DNA of 64,000 nt, taken from NCBI GenBank assembly GCA_007570785.1, contig ML664159.1:973299-1037298 (forward strand), given 5' to 3'. The notes under the pieces were generated by a model, which was not told where the DNA came from, made no database searches, and saw nothing but the letters and a program-made list of their open reading frames with translations. Every line of letters begins with the position of its first letter. The first letter of the stretch is position 1. This DNA is from Antilocapra americana (lineage: Eukaryota > Chordata > Mammalia > Artiodactyla > Antilocapridae). The translations under genes were made by a program, and so were the position numbers. Below are positions 1 to 10,430 of the stretch, one piece after another.

Positions 1-525
1 CATATACACAATGGAATATTATTCAGCCGTTAAAAAGAATACATTTGAATCAGTTCTAATGAGTTGAATGAAACTGAAGCCTATCATACAGAATGAAGTA
101 AGTCAGAAAGAAAAACACCAATACAGTATACTAACACATATATATGGAATTTAGAAGGATGTAACAATGACCCTATATGCAAGACAGCAAAAGAGACGCA
201 GATGTATAGAACAGTCTTTTGGACTCTGTGGAAGAAGGCAAATCACTCTCAAGAAGATGATTTGAGAGAATAGCATTAAAACATATATATTATCATATGT
301 GAAACAGATTGCCTGTTCAGGTTTCATGCATGAGACAGGGTGCTCAGGGCTGGTGCACTGGGATGACCCTGAGGGATGGGATGGGGAGGGAGGTGGGAGG
401 CGGGTTCAGGATGGGGAAGAGATGTACACTCATTGATTCATGTCAATGTATGGCATAAACCACTACAATATTGTAATTAGCCTCCAATGAAAATAAATAA
501 ATCTTAAGAACATAAAAATAAAAAG
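1..525 (+). mobile_element. L1 (ruminant type), 3' end of ORF2 plus 3' UTR
   Basis: The first bases still encode the conserved L1 ORF2 C-terminus (TMEYYSAVKKN, then stop within the next codons). The remainder is the G-rich ruminant L1 3' UTR (GGGATGGGGAGGGAGGTGGG around 377-396) ending in an A-rich AATAAATAAAT tail. The element runs off the left edge of the window, so its length is unknown. Confidence 0.9.
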
Positions 526-656
526 AAATAGGGAGATGGTAAAGATAAGTTGCAAGAAGAGCCAATCATTAATACAGAGCTATTATTTTCAGATTAATGC
601 CATAATCATTTATTTTTACCCATTTATATAATTAGTATAATTAAAGATAATTATTC

Positions 657-955
657 TGTCAAAAAGAAAAAAAAAAAAAAACAGAAGGGAAAGGGGCAGG
701 GCACAACCTTTAAAAGAAACTGGTTAGAACCAACTAGGTCCAAGAAGGTGGATGAGTCAATTTCCACTAGACATTGAGCCTCAGAATATGCTTACTGTAA
801 AACATCAAAATGTTAAATGACACACCCATTGGTGCCATGACAGTTCCAAGGTTAACCATAAAATGTCAACCAGTGAGCAGTGGCCTAGTTCCTAGAAATT
901 CCTACCCTTTCCCCATAACAGCTGGAGTACTCTCCCCACTTGTAAGCCTATATTT
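657..955 (+). mobile_element. Partial ERV LTR, U3 part (same family as 52555-53105)
   Basis: About 300 bp align by eye with the LTR at 52555: shared blocks include CAACTAGGTCCAAGA, the ACACACCCA..GGTG.CATGACAGTT stretch and the CCCC-A-A-AGCTG region. It begins at a TG after an AT-rich flank and carries an expanded A run (661-681). Similarity stops near 955, before any polyadenylation signal or U5, so only the U3 part survives. The family looks like a ruminant class I (ERV1) LTR; that name is from memory. Confidence 0.6.
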
Positions 956-1676
956 CATTCTTTGCAATACTATGAGCTAACCTTCTCTTTGAGCCCCCCA
1001 AAATTGCGAATCATATACGGCATGAGGCTCAGAAATCTTAGCCAGTGTTTGACACTAAGCTTGAGGGCTTCTAGAAGTATGAGGCTACCAGCACAGAGAC
1101 CAGAGCCAGGAGAGCAGGACAGAGAGCGAAGGCCCAGTGTGTGCCTTCTGCCCTTTCCAAGGGATAGAGAGAGACTCACTGTGGATGAAAAGATGCCACC
1201 CTTAGGGAAGGTGAATTCTCCAGATATGTTCATTGTACTTTTCAAACCAAAATTGGTTTGCATATAACAATGCAGCCTGAGGAGACCTGAGTACAATAGG
1301 TAGAATACTTGGATTTAGAGCCAGTTCAGAAAATCTAGGGGTAATAATTGCAATGTTAATAGGGGAACAAGTTAGTACTCAGATTCTTCCTTGTTTGGGT
1401 GAAATGTCTCACAAAACTTCTCAATTCCCCAGCTCTAATTGATTCCATGCTTATCAAGCTCTTCACTCAGTTACTGTTTTATTAATACTAGTCAGAGGAT
1501 CTCCATATTTGAGATGTAAGTGTTCTGATCTCCAGCACATGCAATCTTAGTGATGGGTTATAAACCTGTTTCTTGTGAGTTTTGTTAGTGCTGAATCACA
1601 GTCTCAGAGGAGAAACAGCTCGGATCCCTTAAGATTCAATTCTGCAGACCCTAATAATCTCAATATGAATTAATGT
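956..1676. other. Unassigned sequence
   Basis: No element or gene recognised. Short overlapping open frames on both strands (about 970-1296) show no recognisable domain and lie just past the broken LTR, so they could be diverged LTR or chance. Confidence 0.4.
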
Positions 1677-1910
1677 AAACTAGTATGTGGGCTTCCCTGC
1701 TGTTCAACATCAAAGAATTGGGCTGCAGTGCACGAGATGCAGGTTCAATCCCTGTGTCAGAAAGATCCCCTGGAGAAGGAAACAGCAACCCACTCCAGTA
1801 TTCTTGCCTGGGAAATCCTATGGACAGAGAAGCCTGGTGGGCTATAGTCCATGGGGTCACAAAAGAGTCAGACATGACTTAGTGACTCAACAAAAACAAA
1901 CTAGTATGTG
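1677..1910 (+). mobile_element. Bov-tA SINE with 13-bp target duplication
   Basis: tRNA-Glu-derived head (GGCTTCCCTG) followed by a BovA body with the diagnostic CACTCCAGTATTCTTGCCTG and GTCAGACATGACTTAGTGAC motifs and a CAA-rich tail. The element is 1690-1897 and is flanked by a perfect direct repeat AAACTAGTATGTG at 1677-1689 and 1898-1910. Confidence 0.95.
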
Positions 1911-2609
1911 AGGGGTAGGACAGAGGGATGGATCTTGGAATCTGATACCTGAAGCCTGAAATCCTTCTATTAATACTTTGTTTTGAGGCTTGGAAACAGA
2001 GCTTTCTCCTTTCTTAATCCAAAGCTCTGAGTTAAAAAAAAATGTAGGTATATGGGTAATTGCCCTACTCTCGACCACCAGCTTCTACCAAGTTCACACT
2101 CTATTCCTAACACTGTCACCATGTGATCAAAGTATGGCCTTCTCTCTTTTTCACAGCCTAGAATCTATCCGCACCATACCGCCTCTCCTAAACAATGGGA
2201 AAGTAGCCAACTTGCTTAGGCTTCTTGTCTTAGGTAAGTTGCTTGTCTACTCTAAGCTTCAATTTCTGCTTCTATATAATCTCAATGGCCAAAAATATTC
2301 CGTGTCCAGTTTCTCTGTGTTGAAGTGTAGTTGAAATTCTATCAGACTAAGGCTCAGGAAAATTAGGAAGTGGAAAGAATGGTTCCAAAGGATTAAGTTT
2401 CCTGGATGAGAGGAACATTGGCCAAGTTATGTTAAAAGACCTGGCAATCAAAGTGTTCATTAACATTTGACAGAGAAACTGAGAGAGAGTGGGTGAACTC
2501 CACACATTTCTCCAAGTGCCTTTATCTTTTAATCAGGAACCCCCTAAATTGTCAACTAACTACAATGTGCTACACTTTGTATAGAATCTTGATGCTCAAA
2601 ATTACACAG
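1911..2609. other. Unassigned sequence
   Basis: No recognised repeat or gene. A 114-codon open frame (1990-2334, plus) has no recognisable domain and no coding-like features. Confidence 0.4.
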
Positions 2610-2725
2610 ATCAGAAGCATCAGCATAACCTGGGAGCTTGTCAAAATGCAGAATCTTGTGTTCCTACTGGATTTGAATCTGTGTTTTTAAAGGATCTCTA
2701 TGTGATTCATATGTGACTTAAATTT
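2610..2725 (+). mobile_element. MER5A-like DNA transposon fragment
   Basis: Contains the MER5A-type block GCATCAGCATAACCTGGGAGCTTGT followed by an AATGCAGAATCT segment, a TTGAATCTG-TTTTTAA block and a GTGATTCATATG end. It is a nonautonomous hAT-Charlie relative, truncated at both ends. Confidence 0.65.
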
Positions 2726-2742
2726 TGTAAGACTTGCCAAGA

Positions 2743-2935
2743 GCAGCCATTCTCAAGTATGATTTCCAGACCAGGAATACCAGCATTGCCTGAAAACTTG
2801 TTAGAAATGTAGAACCACAGACCCACTCTAAACTTACTGACTATAAAATTGGGGGGTACAGCCCAGTAAAGTATTTTAACAAACCCTCCAGGTGATTCTG
2901 ATGTATGCTCAAGTTTGAAAATTTCTGCCTCTGGC
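2743..2935 (+). mobile_element. MER5A (hAT-Charlie nonautonomous transposon)
   Basis: Nearly complete: starts with a degraded AGTGGTTCTCAA-type end (GCAGCCATTCTCAAGTAT), has the ACTTGTTAGAAATG and CTACTGA..CAGAAA..GGGG..GGGCCCAGCA-type middle, the conserved AACAAACCCTCCAGGTGATTCTGATG, and closes with CAAGTTTGAAAATTTCTG. It sits immediately downstream of a second partial copy in the same orientation. Confidence 0.8.
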
Positions 2936-3641
2936 TTTTCTCAATTTATATTCAAGAAGAGCTAGCTTTCAACAAAAACTATTTTAATTCTAAAATTTCT
3001 TTAAGTGGCTAAAAGAACCATATATCTATCTGGACAATTTTTAAAATATGTTCAAAGCCCACTAGTATTTTCCAAAAATATACCATTATGATTTTATTTA
3101 AGTGGTATTCAGAATTGATGAATGTGTATATTGAATGCCATTTGTTAATTCATCTGGCATCTGGCAAAACCGTATCACACTGATATGATGGATGATCCTG
3201 TTTCTTTGGAATGAGAAAACTTCCACATGGAGGCACAGTAATTATTCCTGAAGGAATGAACATAATATGAACTGTCATCATGGATAAGTTTTGTGGGCAA
3301 AGGATGCCTGAGAGAAAAGGCATCATTTTAAACCTCTATTTTCAGCAATGGTACCCCCCAGTGTTGCTCACACTAAAGCCGTTTTCAGAGCTTCTTGGGC
3401 ATTTCTGCCCTTTGTGGCTTTGGGTTTCATTTATCAGGTGATGGAATATTTCAAATTCCCTCTCCCTAAAGAATTTAAAATATTTTCTACTTTGAAATTT
3501 TTTCCTTCAAAAGCCAGGTCCAGAAGCCAAAATGAGTTCAACCAACACACTAGTGTTTCCCACAAGTGTAGCTTTGACCAATGAGTTTTTTTTTAATGTA
3601 TTTTATGAAGAATGTTAATATACATGTAGCAATTTTCTACC
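2936..3641. other. Unassigned sequence
   Basis: AT-rich. Nothing recognised apart from a 78-codon open frame (3348-3584) with no known domain. Confidence 0.4.
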
Positions 3642-3771
3642 TGTAGAAGGGAATGGCAACCCACTCTAGTATCCTTGCATGGAGAATTCCATGGACAGGG
3701 GAACCTGGCAGGGCTACAGTCCATGACGTCATAAAAGAGTCAAATATGACTGATGGCTAACACTTTCAACA
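3642..3771 (+). mobile_element. BovA SINE fragment
   Basis: BovA body only (GAAGGGAATGGCAACCCACTC to GACTGATGGCTAACACTTTC); the tRNA-derived head is missing. Several substitutions against neighbouring copies suggest moderate age. Confidence 0.85.
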
Positions 3772-3780
3772 ATTTTCTAA

Positions 3781-3957
3781 ATTAACCAACTCAGCAATTT
3801 CATTTCTAGAAATACATACTAAAATATATCCCCAAATGAACATATATATATACATTCACATAGCTTTATCTATTTGATAGATATATGAACATATATTTAC
3901 AAGAAAATTCATTGATATGGTGTTTTTGGAAATAAGCAAAATGTCCATTAGCAGGGC
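3781..3957 (-). mobile_element. Possible old L1 ORF2 fragment
   Basis: The stretch resembles the L1 ORF2 C-terminal region in phrases such as CATTTCTAGAAATACATACTAAA and GGAAATAAGCAAAATGTCCATTAGC. Orientation and boundaries are uncertain because the match is short and AT-rich. Confidence 0.35.
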
Positions 3958-4104
3958 ATAGTCACAAGGATATCAACCAGAGCCAGTTCCCTCAGGGGTG
4001 CCCCCTGTATGTGCCGGGCTTTGACTCTTAGTTTCCAGATTATGAGGAGGACGAGTATATTGAACTGCTCGGGCTGTGATTAATAAAATGCCACAGAGTG
4101 TGCA

Positions 4105-4232
4105 TTTATGTTTCTCACCTATAAAATCAGTATAATGGTACCTATCTCTAAGATTGTTGTAGGAATAAGATAATTTAAAATGCTCATAATTTTCCAGGCC
4201 CAAAGTAAGTGTTCAATAAACAAGACATTATT
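4105..4232 (+). mobile_element. MIR SINE, 3' half
   Basis: Matches the MIR core-to-tail order: TCACCTATAAAAT, GTACCTATCTCTAAGATTGTTGTAGGAATAAGATAA, then CCCAAAGTAAGTGTTCAATAAA. Diverged, as expected for a pan-mammalian SINE. Confidence 0.8.
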
Positions 4233-4265
4233 ATGTCTCTGTATAAGCTTGCTTTTGAAAAAAAC

Positions 4266-4282
4266 TCATACACACACACACA
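4266..4282. repeat. Short (AC)n tract
   Basis: About eight CA dinucleotides. Confidence 0.8.
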
Positions 4283-4430
4283 CCTGAAAATGTACTGTAA
4301 AACCACTCGACTAAATCACCTCTAAAGTCACTCTTAGAGTAACTATAAATGATACTTGGCTGCAATGATTCACAATAAAAGGAATGAAACTTTTAGATAT
4401 TTTTATTGCTTTCAATATAAAAATAAATTA

Positions 4431-5213
4431 TCAATAACCTCAAATATGCAGATGACACCACCCTTATGGCAGAAAGTGAAGAGGAACTAAAAAGCCTCTT
4501 GATGAAAGTGAAAGAGAGTGAACAAGTTGGCTTAAAGTTCACCATTCAGAAAACTAAGATCATGGCATCTGCTCCCATCACTTCATGGGAAATAGATGGG
4601 GAAACAGTGGAAACAGTGTCAGACTCTAATTTTGGGGCTCCAAAATCACTGCAGATGGTGATTGCAACCGTGAAATTAAAAGATGCCTACTCCTTGGAAG
4701 GAAGGTTATGACCAACCTAGATAGCATATTGAAAAGCAGAGACATTACTTTGCCAACAAAGGTCCATCTAGTCAAGGCTATGGTTTTTCCATTAGTTATG
4801 TATGGATGTGAGAGTTGGACTATAAAGAAATCTGAGTGCAGAAGAATTGATGATTTTGAACTGTGGTCTTGGAGAACACTCTTGAGAGTCCCTTGAACTG
4901 CAAGGAGATCCAACCAGTCCATCCTAAAGGAGATCAGTCCTGGGTGTTCATTGGAGGGACTGATGTTGAAGCTGAAGCTCCAATATTTGGCCACCTCATG
5001 CGAAGAGTTAACTCATTGGAAAAGACCCTAACACTGGGAAGGATTGGAGGCAGGAGGAGAAGGGGATGACGGGATGAGATGGCTGGATGGCATCACCGAC
5101 TCAATGGACATAGGTTTGGATAGACTTGGGGAGTTGGTGATGGACAGGGAGGCCTGGCGTGCTGCGATTCATGGGGTCATAGAGTCGGACACGACTGAGC
5201 GACTGAACTGAAC
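4431..5213 (+). mobile_element. BovB LINE, 5'-truncated 3' portion
   Basis: RTE-clade LINE beginning inside the reverse-transcriptase domain and running to the BovB 3' end (GACTGAGCGACTGAACTGAAC at 5193-5213). The reverse-transcriptase catalytic motif is intact as YADD at 4445-4456, followed by TTLMAESEEELKSLL. Reading frame pieces 4466-4711, 4708-4896 and 4863-5069 are in different frames, so the ORF is broken by at least two frameshifts and a stop. No clear target duplication. Confidence 0.95.
4445..5190 (+). pseudogene. BovB ORF2 fragment: reverse-transcriptase C-terminal half
   Basis: The intact protein would cleave target DNA and reverse-transcribe its own RNA. What remains begins at the YADD catalytic box and continues through TNLDSILKSRDITLPTKVHLVKAMVFPLVMYGCESWTIKK, the conserved BovB thumb/C-terminal segment with the YGCESWT block, and the [20 protein letters not shown] block. 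The endonuclease and the N-terminal reverse-transcriptase motifs are absent because of 5' truncation. Frameshifts near 4710 and 4890 break it. It cannot make an active enzyme. Confidence 0.9.
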
Positions 5214-5703
5214 TCTATGGGAATTTAATTTTAGCAGTTTCTTTGCTTGATTAATTATATTTGTCAAAATGTATTTGTGTTGCCAAGTAAACAATGTAAT
5301 CCTGCTGTTAGATTACTTTTTCTGTGGTTAGCATGTTATTAAACCTACCAATTATATGTTACAAATAAAATTAAATTACATGTAATCATTAATATTACTA
5401 ATTATAAATTTTTCCTATAGAATTCTATTGAAGATATATTACTTTCAGTGACAGAAGTGAAGTACACAGAGATATACACAGCATGCTACCATGTGTTACA
5501 AAGTGCCCTTTTTTAATGTCTACCTTTTTGCCATATGTATGCATTATCTTTTGAGAAAAATAATTTTAAAAAATAAAATAGATGTTCTTTTCAAAGTAAA
5601 ATACATCAGGGGAGAAAAGATGCCCCAAATTTCATTTTCAAACAGAGATCTCTATCAACAGCACCACTAGCAGCTTCTGTTTGTCTTTATTTAATAAAGG
5701 AAA
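5214..5703. other. Unassigned AT-rich sequence
   Basis: Between two BovB copies of opposite orientation. No gene or element recognised. Confidence 0.4.
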
Positions 5704-6019
5704 GCCTTCAATCTTTCCTAGCATCAAGGTCTTTTTCAGTGAGTTGGCTCTTCTCAGTAGGTGGCCAAAGTATTGGAGCTTCAGCTTCAGAATCAGTCCT
5801 TCCAATGACTATTCAGAGGTGATTTCCTTTTGGATTGACTGGTTTGATCTCCTTGCAGTCCAAGGGACTTTCAAGAGTCATCACCAGCACCACAATTCAA
5901 AAGCATCAATTCTTCAGCACTCAGCCCTCTTTAGGGTCCAACTCTCACATCCATACATGACTACTGGAAAAATCATAGCTTTGACTATATGGACTTTTGT
6001 TGGCTAACTGATGTCTCTG
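5704..6019 (-). mobile_element. BovB LINE fragment (internal)
   Basis: Minus-strand BovB covering the segment from AGCATCAAGGTC through GGTGGCCAAAGTATTGGAGCTTCAG to TTTGTTGGC.AA. It lacks both the 3' end and the upstream reverse-transcriptase domain. One frame (5681-6007 on the plus strand) stays open, but it is antisense. Confidence 0.9.
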
Positions 6020-6300
6020 GATACAGACATATGTTCATCACTTATTTAATAATGATAGGTGGACTCTGTTAAATATTGGGAGTATACCAGAAAGCAGAAC
6101 ACACATGTCAGTTGCCCTCTTGAAGATTAGATTCTCACAGGGAGATAGATGGTTAACTGAACATCATTCATGATAAAATTGTGGTAAGACATATATTACA
6201 AGTCGGGCAGGGCACCACAGAATCTCATATCAGGGGCATGTCATCACAGAAGATGTCAAGACAGGCTTCTGGAGGAAGTCTGATGTAAGAGTAGGAGTTA
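6020..6300 (-). mobile_element. L2 LINE fragment (degenerate)
   Basis: Reads as reverse L2: GGGAGTATACCAGAAAGCAGAACA, a GATTAGATTCTCACAGGGAGATAGA block and a TTCTGGAGGAAGTCTGATGTAAGAG block, in the order expected for a reversed L2 3' region. Strongly diverged. Confidence 0.5.
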
Positions 6301-6439
6301 ATCTAGTGACTTCAGAGGGCACTGGTCTAGGCCTCCCACTAGCTTGGCTGGCCCTGGAAGATAATACTTGGCAGGTGAACAGTGAGTGACTAGAGCACAA
6401 AGCAGCTCCTCCCTCTATTTATCTTGCCATGTGCAGTCT

Positions 6440-6562
6440 CTTCCAGTTTGCTGATGAAAGTAGAAGCTGCTGGACACATGAGGGATGTGAGAACTGAGGC
6501 TCAGAGAGGAGTCCAGTGTCACACAGCTACTGAGTGGCAGAGCCAGCATGTTGATTATCTCG
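6440..6562 (-). mobile_element. MIR SINE
   Basis: Contains the reversed MIR core: ACTGAGGCTCAGAGAGGAGTCCAGTGTCACACAGCTACTGAGTGGCAGAGCC. Confidence 0.8.
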
Positions 6563-6639
6563 GCATTTTTTAAAGATCAGTAGACTTCGTCTGATGATAT
6601 TGAAATTCTGACTCAGAATCAGCCAAGGATAGGCTTTCA

Positions 6640-6680
6640 GTCATACTACATGATACTAAAACACTGTTTGGTACATTATC
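6640..6680 (+). mobile_element. L2 3' tail, left part (split by BovB)
   Basis: AACACTGTTTGGTACATTAT matches the L2 end (CAGTGCCTGGCACATAGTA). It continues after the BovB as TTTTCAGTAAATATATCTTGAATGAATGAAT at 9017-9047, so the BovB landed inside an L2 tail. Confidence 0.6.
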
Positions 6681-6828
6681 AATCAGTTCAGTCACTCAGT
6701 CATGTCTGACTCTTTGCGACCCCATGAATCACAGCACACCAGGCCTCCCAGTCCATCACCAACTCCCAGAGTCTACCCAAACTCATGTCCATCGAGTCAA
6801 TGATGCCATCCAACCATCTCATCTTCTG

Positions 6829-7596
6829 TCATCCCCTTCTCCTTGTGCCCTCAATCTTTCCCAGCATGAGGCTCTTTTCCAATGAGTCAACACTTCGCAT
6901 GAGGTGGCCAAAGTATTGGAGCTTCAGATTCAACATCAGTCCTTCCAATGAATACCCAAGACTGATCTCCTTTAGGATGGACTGGTTGAATCTCTTTGCA
7001 GTCCAAGGGACTCTCAAGAGTCTTCTCCAACACCACAGTTCAGAAGCATCAATTCTTTGGCACTTAGCTTTCTTTATAGTCCAACTCTCACATCCATACA
7101 TGATTACTGGAAAAACCATAGCCTTGACTAGGTGGACATTTGTTGACAAAGCAATGTTTCTGCTTTTTAATATGCTATCTAGGTTGGTCATAACTTTCCT
7201 TACAAGTAGTAAGTGTCTTTTAACTCATGGTTGCAGTCACCATCTGCAGTAATTTTGGAGCCCAAAAAACTAAAATCTGAGACTATTTCCACTGTTTCCC
7301 CATCTATTTCCCATGAAGTGATGGGAACAGATGCCATGATCTTAGTTTTCTAAATGAGCTTTAAGCCAATTTTTTCACTCTCCTCTTTCACCTTCATCAA
7401 GAGGCTTTTTAGTTCCTCTTCACTTTCTGCCATAAGGGTGGTGTTATCTGCATATCTGAGGTTATTGATATTTCTCCCAGCAATCTTGATTCCAGGTTAT
7501 GCTTCTTCCAGCCTAGCGTTTCTCATGATGTACTCTGCATATAAGTTAAATCAGCAGAGTGACAATATACAGCCTTGATGTAGTCCTTTTCCTATT
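6829..7596 (-). pseudogene. BovB ORF2 3' half (reverse transcriptase C-terminus)
   Basis: Encodes the C-terminal half of BovB ORF2 on the minus strand. Recognisable pieces are TNLDSILKSRNIALSTNVHLVKAMVFPVIMYGCESWTIKKAKCQRIDASELW and the FGHLMRSVDSLEKSLMLGKIEGTRRRG block (6829-7191). The catalytic box at 7443-7454 reads YADN rather than YADD, a loss of the second catalytic aspartate. Further frameshifts lie upstream toward 7596. Inactive. Confidence 0.9.
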
Positions 7597-9004
7597 AGTT
7601 TTGCCAAGAGAACCCACTGATCATAGCAAACACCCTCTTCCAAAAACACAAGAGAAGACTACACAGGGACATCACCGGATGGTCAACTGAAATCAGATTG
7701 ATTATATTCTTTGCATCCAAAGATGGAGAAGCTCTATACAGTCAGCAAAAAAAAAGGCTGGGAGCTGACTGTGGCTCAGATCATGAACTCCTTATTGCCA
7801 AATTCAGACTTAAACTGAAGAAAGTAGGGAAAACCAGTAGACCATTCAGGTATGACCTAAATCAAATCCCTTATGATTAATCAGTGGAAATGAGAAATAG
7901 ACTTAAGGGATTAGATCTGATAGACAGAGTGCCTGATGAGCTATGGATGGAGGTTCATCACATTGTACAGGAGACAGGAATCAAGACCATTCCCATGGAA
8001 AAGAAGTGCAAAAAAGCAAAATGGCTGTCTGAGGAGGCCTTACAAATATCTGTGAAAAGAAGAGAGGTGAAAAGCAAAGGAGAAAAGGAAAGATATTCCC
8101 ATCTGAATGCAGAGTTCCAAAGAATAGCAAGGAGAGATAAGAAAGCCTTCCTCAGCGATCAGTGCAAAGAAATAGAGGAAAACAACAGAATGGGAAAGAC
8201 TTGAAATATCTTCAAGAAAATTAGAGATACCAAGGGAACATTTCATGCAAAGATGGGCACAATAAAAGACAGAAATTGTGTGGACCTAACAGAAGAAGAT
8301 ATTAAGAAGAGGTGGCAAGAATACACAGAAGAACTGTACAAAAAAGATCTTCACGACCCAGATAATCATGATGGTGTGATCATTGTGGAATGTGAAGTCA
8401 AGAGGTCCTTAGGAAGCATCACTACAAACAAAGCTAGTAGGGGTGATGGAATTCCACTTGAGCTATTTCTAATCCTAAAAGATGATGCTGTGAAAGTGCT
8501 GCACTCAGTATGCCAGCAAATTTGGAAAACTCAGCAGTGGCCACAGGACTGGAAAAAGTCAGTTTTCATTCCAATCCCAAAGAAAGGCAGTGCCAAAGAA
8601 TGCTCAAAATATTGCACAATTGCACTCATCTCACATGCTATTAAAGTAATGCTCAAAATTCTCCAAGCCAGACTTCAGCAATACATGAACCATGAACTTT
8701 CAGATGTTCAAGCTGGTTTTAGAAAAGGCAGAGGAACCAGAGATCAAATTGCCAACATCTGCTGGATCATCAAAAAAGCAAGAGAGTTCCAGAGAAGCAT
8801 CTATTTCTGCTATTGACTATATCAAAGCCTTTGACTGTGTGGATCACTATAAACTGTGGAAAATTCTTAAAGAGATATGAATGTCAGACCACTTGACCTG
8901 TCTTTGAGAAACCTGTATGCAGGTCAGGAAGCATCAGTTAGAACTGGACATGGAACAACAGACGGTTCCAAATAGGAAAAGAAGCACGTCAAGGCTGTAT
9001 ATTG
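7597..9004 (+). pseudogene. BovB ORF2 5' half (endonuclease end, linker, early reverse transcriptase)
   Basis: Plus-strand half of the inverted element. In order: a decayed endonuclease tail with NQIDYIL and the LGADCGSDHELL box (7698-7880), the linker with DLIDRVPDELWMEVHHIVQETG (7884-8204), then the reverse-transcriptase start with VFIPIPKKGSAKECSKY, GFRKGRGTRDQIANI and, in another frame, DYIKAFDCVDHYKLW (8253-8880). The open pieces are separated by stops or frameshifts near 7880, 8203 and 8815. The upstream endonuclease start is missing. Inactive, but the catalytic aspartate of FDxVDH is still visible. Confidence 0.9.
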
Positions 9005-9050
9005 GTGAATAATAGATTTTCAGTAAATATATCTTGAATGAATGAATAAG
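9005..9050 (+). mobile_element. L2 3' tail, right part
   Basis: TTTTCAGTAAATATATCTTGAATGAATGAAT corresponds to the L2 terminus (CTCAATAAATATTTGTTGAATGAATGAAT) and completes the tail interrupted at 6680. Confidence 0.6.
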
Positions 9051-9088
9051 TCCCAAGTTTGAAGTATCCTGTTGAGGCATCCTCTATT

Positions 9089-9332
9089 TTTTGAATAAGT
9101 GAAAGTGAAGTTGCTCAGTAGTGTCCAACTATTTGTGACCCCGTGGACTGTAGCCTACCAGGCTCCTTCCTCCATTGGTTTCTCCAGTCAAGAATACTGG
9201 GGTGGGTCACCATTTCCTTCTCCAGGGATCTTCCTGACCCAGGGATCAAGTCCAGGGATTGATCTTGTGTCTTCCACATTGGAGGCAGACGCTTTAACCT
9301 CTGAGCCACCAGGGAAGCCATCTTTTGAATAA
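9089..9332 (-). mobile_element. Bov-tA SINE with 10-bp target duplication
   Basis: Full-length minus-strand copy 9099-9322, ending in the reversed tRNA-like head GAGCCACCAGGGAAGCC. Flanked by TTTTGAATAA at 9089-9098 and 9323-9332. Confidence 0.95.
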
Positions 9333-9917
9333 TTTAAAGTAATCCATGTCTCAGTCCTTGAATGGGAATTTAAGCATCTTAAAGGTCTTATGGAACTTCA
9401 AAACCCTCCAAACCAGGTGTTTTGAAACTGGATTTGTTCTTTCTACAAACTACTAAGGGACCATGACGGAACCTAGAACCAACTCCAGGAGGTCTACTTG
9501 GGCTCTGAGCTGTGTGAGAAAAGATATTATATAATAATAACCCAAATTAAAAATTAGGAAAATAGGCTAAAAAATCAGGAAGAATCATCTAAGGATTAAG
9601 AACATGGCTCTCTAGGAAGAAGTCAGTATGATTCATCTATTGGAGCTGGCAAGAGAAATTTTACACATATTTCATAAAGATCATCTGGCTTACCTCTTAC
9701 AGCATGAATATGATCCTCACTCCAGCCAGACCAAACAATCTAATACATTGAGGATTGCGGCTGATGATGAGAAGCAGATGACATGACTTGCTTTTTCCTC
9801 TTTTTACCTAAGACCAAGGTGTGGAGTCCTTGAGAAATTAAAGCTTCAGTGCACTGAACAAACTCTAGTGTTTTCTGAAGGACTTTGGTCTTTTAGAATT
9901 ACTCTGCGTATGCTGCT
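9333..9917. other. Unassigned sequence
   Basis: No element or gene recognised. Confidence 0.4.
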
Positions 9918-10022
9918 CTGCTGTGCTTAGTCTCTCAGTCATGTCCAACTCTTTGAGACCCCATGGACTGTAGCCCACAAGGCTCCTCTGTAGCTCCAGG
10001 CAAGAATACTGGAGTAGGTTTA
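9918..10022 (-). mobile_element. BovA SINE fragment
   Basis: Minus-strand BovA body (CTCAGTCATGTCCAACTCTTTGAGACCCCATGGACTGTAGCC to GGCAAGAATACTGGAGTAGG) without a tRNA-like head: 5'-truncated. Confidence 0.85.
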
Positions 10023-10430
10023 CACCAAGTATACTTTCTAGCATTTAAACATGGCATCCATGTCTTAATTGCCCTATTTTAACTCTTGAGTAATCTAGTG
10101 CTGGGAGGTAAATTAGGCCCCTTTAGTGGTCTATTAACTTTCTCCTCCCCCTAAGGGGAAATTTATTAAATTCTCTTTCTGTGTTCCAAGAAAGCAAAGC
10201 TTGGAACTGGCCAGTAAGAATGTAAGAGCCTAATATGATTGTAGAATGAGTTTCCACCAGCTTTTATTGTTATTTTAATTCATTCCAAATGTAGACTTAA
10301 ACCATTAGCTAGCTAGCTTTTTCTCTTTCTTTTCCTTCACATTCAAATACATGCACACTCTGTCACTATCCCTTTCTCAACTCTACAAAGACTTGTATAA
10401 GTTCTACTCACATCTCATTTTCTGCTCATT
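10023..10430. other. Unassigned sequence
   Basis: No element or gene recognised. Confidence 0.4.

Larger units (their letters stand above)
6681..9004 (-). mobile_element. BovB LINE with 5' inversion
   Basis: Two BovB halves in opposite orientation that together look like one insertion. 6681-7596 is the 3' half on the minus strand, from the BovB 3' end to just upstream of the YADD region. 7597-9004 is the 5' half on the plus strand, from inside the endonuclease through the early reverse transcriptase. The outer end of the plus half (8971-9004, AATAGGAAAAG..GTATATTG) covers the same element positions as the inner end of the minus half (reverse complement of 7561-7596), so about 34 bp are represented twice. 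This is the arrangement produced by twin priming. The host site is an L2 tail. I could not fix a target duplication. Confidence 0.85.

Noticed and set aside
1690..1725. Functional tRNA genes in the many tRNA-like heads
   Set aside because: They are the tRNA-derived 5' ends of Bov-tA SINEs; arms are mispaired and each is joined to a BovA body.
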